Below, one piece after another: positions 13,849 through 15,209 of a stretch of DNA of 15,209 nucleotides. Both the position numbers and the translations under genes were made by a program. Below the pieces are notes generated by a model. The model ran no database searches and was not told the DNA's origin. It saw only the letters and a program-made list of their open reading frames with translations. The stretch's first letter is position 1, and each line of letters opens with the position of its first letter. Origin of the DNA: Lachnospiraceae bacterium (GTDB lineage: Bacteria > Bacillota > Clostridia > Lachnospirales > Lachnospiraceae). The stretch lies in the NCBI GenBank assembly GCA_009787745.1, contig WQST01000034.1:1-15209 (forward strand), given 5' to 3'.

Positions 13849-14073
13849 ATGAGCGATTTATCAGCAACCAGCTGTGGATGCGGCAATGCTAACTCCGGTT
13901 GTAGTTCTATTATTTGGATTCTTATCTTATTGTGTTTATGCGGCGGCGACGGATTTGGGCGCGGCGGCTTTGGCGGCGGCGATAATTGTCTCTGGATAAT
14001 TATCCTTTTATGCTGCTGCGGCGGCGGCGGTTTTGGCGGCTTCAACAGCTTTGGCGGCAATGGATGCTGCTAG
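13849..14073 (+). CDS. Small Cys/Gly-rich membrane protein
   Basis: A 74-residue protein with 11 cysteines and many glycines. It holds two similar units: residues 19-41 and 48-68, each with a hydrophobic run (IIWILILL, LWIIILL), then a Cys cluster (CLCGG, CCCGG), then a Gly/Phe tail (GFGRGGFGG, GFGGFNSFGG). The N-terminus has CGCG and GC motifs. GGAGG with a 6-nt spacer precedes ATG 13849. Proteins of this shape in clostridia are often labelled chorion-like high-cysteine or YjcZ-like sporulation proteins, but the function is unknown. A strong terminator follows at 14094-14127, so this is a one-gene transcript. The GGC-rich codons also make the DNA low in complexity. Confidence 0.75.
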   Translation: MSDLSATSCGCGNANSGCSSIIWILILLCLCGGDGFGRGGFGGGDNCLWIIILLCCCGGGGFGGFNSFGGNGCC

Positions 14074-14093
14074 TATGATGTCTTAAAACTTCG

Positions 14094-14127
14094 TGGGCGG
14101 TCAAAAAGATCGCCCATGATTTTTTGT
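14094..14127 (+). terminator. Intrinsic terminator after the Cys-rich protein gene
   Basis: Stem TGGGCGGTC (14094-14102) and GATCGCCCA (14108-14116), with one G-U pair, loop AAAAA and a T-run at 14120-14125. It lies 20 nt after the stop codon. Confidence 0.88.
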
Positions 14128-14132
14128 GTTAG

Positions 14133-14168
14133 TATAATCATATTATGCGCAGCATAAACATGTTTATG
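14133..14168 (+). promoter_or_regulatory. -10 element with two overlapping palindromes upstream of the 14191 gene
   Basis: TATAAT (14133-14138) is followed by TTATGC-GCA-GCATAA (14143-14157) and a perfect 16-bp palindrome CATAAACATGTTTATG (14153-14168). Both lie at or just after the expected start of transcription, where a repressor would block it. No clear -35 is present, so an activator or another sigma factor may be involved. Confidence 0.4.
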
Positions 14169-14190
14169 AAAGATATAGGAAAGGCTTTAT

Positions 14191-14763
14191 ATGGACTATT
14201 CAATTCAGGACAAAGTCGCCGCTTTTGACACATTATTTACGACCAATCAAATCCAGAAACTTAAGATTCTTATGTCTTTTTTGGATGATCGGTGGCAAAA
14301 ACATTTAGCCGTCTATATCAAATACTTAGAGTTGCAATATACCATCTCCTATTCCAAACGCTACCCTTTCCGTCTGCAAAACGGGCAGGAAAAAGATGAT
14401 ACGGGTAATTTCCATTCACTTGTCATGGCTCTGATCCCGTACTCCGATGAAAGCGATAAGAAGCGCCTTGAACAATTCTCGGGGATGATTCAGGCCATGG
14501 AAATGTGGAAGCAACTCGCTCCGATGATGGAGTTAATGAATGGCGCGATGCCCGATATGGAAGGCGGCGGAATGTTCGGTGCATTAGGAAATATTTTCGG
14601 CGGAATGGGGATGAGCGGCGGTACGGATGAAAATAGTGAAAAGACCTCGGGTGCCGATGATATGTTAATGAATATGTTGATGGGAATGATGACGCCCGAG
14701 CAAAAGGAAATGTACGAAAATTTTAACAATCTTGATGATTTGGAAGGGAAAGAAAATGAGTAA
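14191..14763 (+). CDS. Unknown Met-rich soluble protein
   Basis: A 190-residue protein of no recognised family. The N-terminal part (1-105) is helical and charged (IQDKVAAFDTLFTTNQIQKL, KHLAVYIKYLELQY). The segment 105-135 is unusually rich in Met and Gly (WKQLAPMMELMNGAMPDMEG, GNIFGGMGMSGG), and a second Met cluster DDMLMNMLMGMMTPEQ precedes an acidic C-terminus. No signal peptide is seen. GGAAAGG precedes ATG 14191. The stop overlaps the next gene by 8 nt (ATG 14756, TAA 14761-14763), so the two proteins are probably made in stoichiometry and may act together. A Met-rich, Pro-flanked helix pair can form an amphipathic or metal-associated surface, but nothing proves it. Confidence 0.75.
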   Translation: MDYSIQDKVAAFDTLFTTNQIQKLKILMSFLDDRWQKHLAVYIKYLELQYTISYSKRYPFRLQNGQEKDDTGNFHSLVMALIPYSDESDKKRLEQFSGMIQAMEMWKQLAPMMELMNGAMPDMEGGGMFGALGNIFGGMGMSGGTDENSEKTSGADDMLMNMLMGMMTPEQKEMYENFNNLDDLEGKENE

Positions 14764-15103
14764 AAATAATGCTGAGTGGATGAATGACCCGCTTTTAAAG
14801 GATATTGAAAAACATAAACTGGATTTTTTGCAAACTATGGTTTTTGAAAGCAACAGTTTGTCCGCCGATTCGATGCTGCCGTTTCTTCTTTCGGTAATGA
14901 AGCGCGGGCAGAAGAAGAAGCTGACGTTTAGTGATGTAGAGATTGAGTCGGTTATTACGGTTTTGAAGAAACATTCGACGCCTGATGAACTTGAGAAGAT
15001 TAATTTGATTATGAATATTCGGAAAACAGGGAATGTTCCTGATATGCTTAAGAATCATCCGGGTATGAAAAGTTATTCTAAATCGGCACAGAACGCCGAT
15101 TAA
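14756..15103 (+). CDS. Unknown small helical protein, partner of the 14191 gene
   Basis: A 115-residue soluble, mainly helical protein. It begins MSKNNAEWMNDPLLKDIEKH, and a middle segment has LPFLLSVMKRGQKKKLTF followed by DVEIESVITVLKKHSTPDEL. No domain is recognised. The ATG at 14756, with GGAAGGGAAAG upstream, is chosen over ATG 14732, which lacks a site and would lengthen the overlap with the previous gene. The last codons take part in a hairpin with the sequence after the stop codon (see 15071-15138), so its 3' end may be under structural control. Length and coupling to the Met-rich gene suggest one complex. Confidence 0.7.
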   Translation: MSKNNAEWMNDPLLKDIEKHKLDFLQTMVFESNSLSADSMLPFLLSVMKRGQKKKLTFSDVEIESVITVLKKHSTPDELEKINLIMNIRKTGNVPDMLKNHPGMKSYSKSAQNAD

Positions 15104-15111
15104 GAATAACT
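15071..15111. other. Hairpin A spanning the end of the last gene
   Basis: AGTTATTCTAAATCGGC (15071-15087) pairs with GCCGATTAAGAATAACT (15095-15111) with one A-A mismatch and a 7-nt loop. It covers the last codons, the stop codon and 8 nt of the 3' flank. The arm GAATAACT (15104-15111) is shared with hairpin B, so A and B cannot form at the same time. Confidence 0.6.
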
Positions 15112-15138
15112 AGCCGCGCAGAGCGCGACTAGTTATTC
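15104..15138. repeat. Hairpin B
   Basis: GAATAACTAG followed by an inner CGCGC-AGA-GCGCG stem and CTAGTTATTC: a strong nearly perfect hairpin directly after the stop codon. It lacks a T-run, so it is not a classical intrinsic terminator. It could protect the mRNA 3' end or be part of a palindromic repeat. Confidence 0.7.
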
Positions 15139-15139
15139 A

Positions 15140-15173
15140 GCGAATTTGTGCCTAAAAAGCGGCACAAATTCGC
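15140..15173. repeat. Hairpin C
   Basis: GCGAATTTGTGCC (15140-15152) and GGCACAAATTCGC (15161-15173) form a perfect 13-bp stem with an 8-nt loop. It sits one base after hairpin B, giving a tandem pair typical of composite palindromic intergenic repeats. The last 36 bases of the window contain GGCGGGC twice (15181-15187 and near 15200) and no gene. Confidence 0.7.
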
Positions 15174-15209
15174 GCGTCTTGGCGGGCTTTGAATGTTCTA
15201 GGCGGGCGG

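Noticed and set aside
13779..14060. 93-codon minus frame opposite the Cys-rich protein gene
   Set aside because: Pro-rich translation caused by GGC repeats on the other strand; no binding site.
15071..15209. CRISPR array or tRNA at the right edge
   Set aside because: The repeated units are inverted and adjacent with no regular spacers, and no cloverleaf with a TTC arm and CCA-type end can be drawn.

Overview
The window looks like a chromosomal segment of a low-to-moderate GC Gram-positive, most likely a member of Clostridia (a Lachnospiraceae-like anaerobe). The clues are the Firmicutes gene order plsX-acpP-rnc-smc-ftsY, a class B sortase, a family-1 solute-binding lipoprotein, Rpn-family transposase/nuclease remnants, a small Cys/Gly-rich membrane protein of the kind common in clostridia, and consistent AGGAGG-type ribosome binding sites. 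The lineage is inferred from gene content alone.

Region 1 (1-872) is the 3' end of a sugar-type ABC solute-binding protein on the + strand. It runs tail to tail into region 2 (881-7591), a minus-strand housekeeping operon. From a near-consensus promoter at 7563-7591 this operon reads plsX (phosphate acyltransferase), acpP (acyl carrier protein), rnc (RNase III), smc (chromosome condensin) and ftsY (SRP receptor). The operon couples phospholipid precursor synthesis, RNA processing, chromosome segregation and membrane targeting. The usual clostridial flanks (yceD-rpmF before plsX, ylxM-ffh after ftsY) are not in this window.

Region 3 (7653-8046) is an inverted-repeat element. Two near-identical arms of about 80 bp, each carrying a promoter, a ribosome binding site and the start of an Rpn-like gene, face each other across decayed Rpn fragments. 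Region 4 (about 8050-12545) is visibly AT-rich. It holds two small secreted or lipoprotein-like genes, a DUF3592-like membrane protein, two broken small genes, a RelB/DinJ-ParE toxin-antitoxin pair driven by a symmetric face-to-face promoter, and a three-gene cluster of orphan membrane and small proteins. It reads as an accessory island, possibly an immunity or defence-type array, although no gene in it is diagnostic apart from the toxin-antitoxin pair.

Region 5 (12597-15209) returns to a chromosomal-looking composition. It has a class B sortase on the minus strand, a divergent Cys/Gly-rich small membrane protein with a possible sporulation-type (sigma-K-like) promoter and a good terminator, and then an overlapping pair of unknown soluble genes. 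The pair ends in an unusual set of nested, mutually exclusive hairpins. No rRNA, tRNA or CRISPR array was seen.
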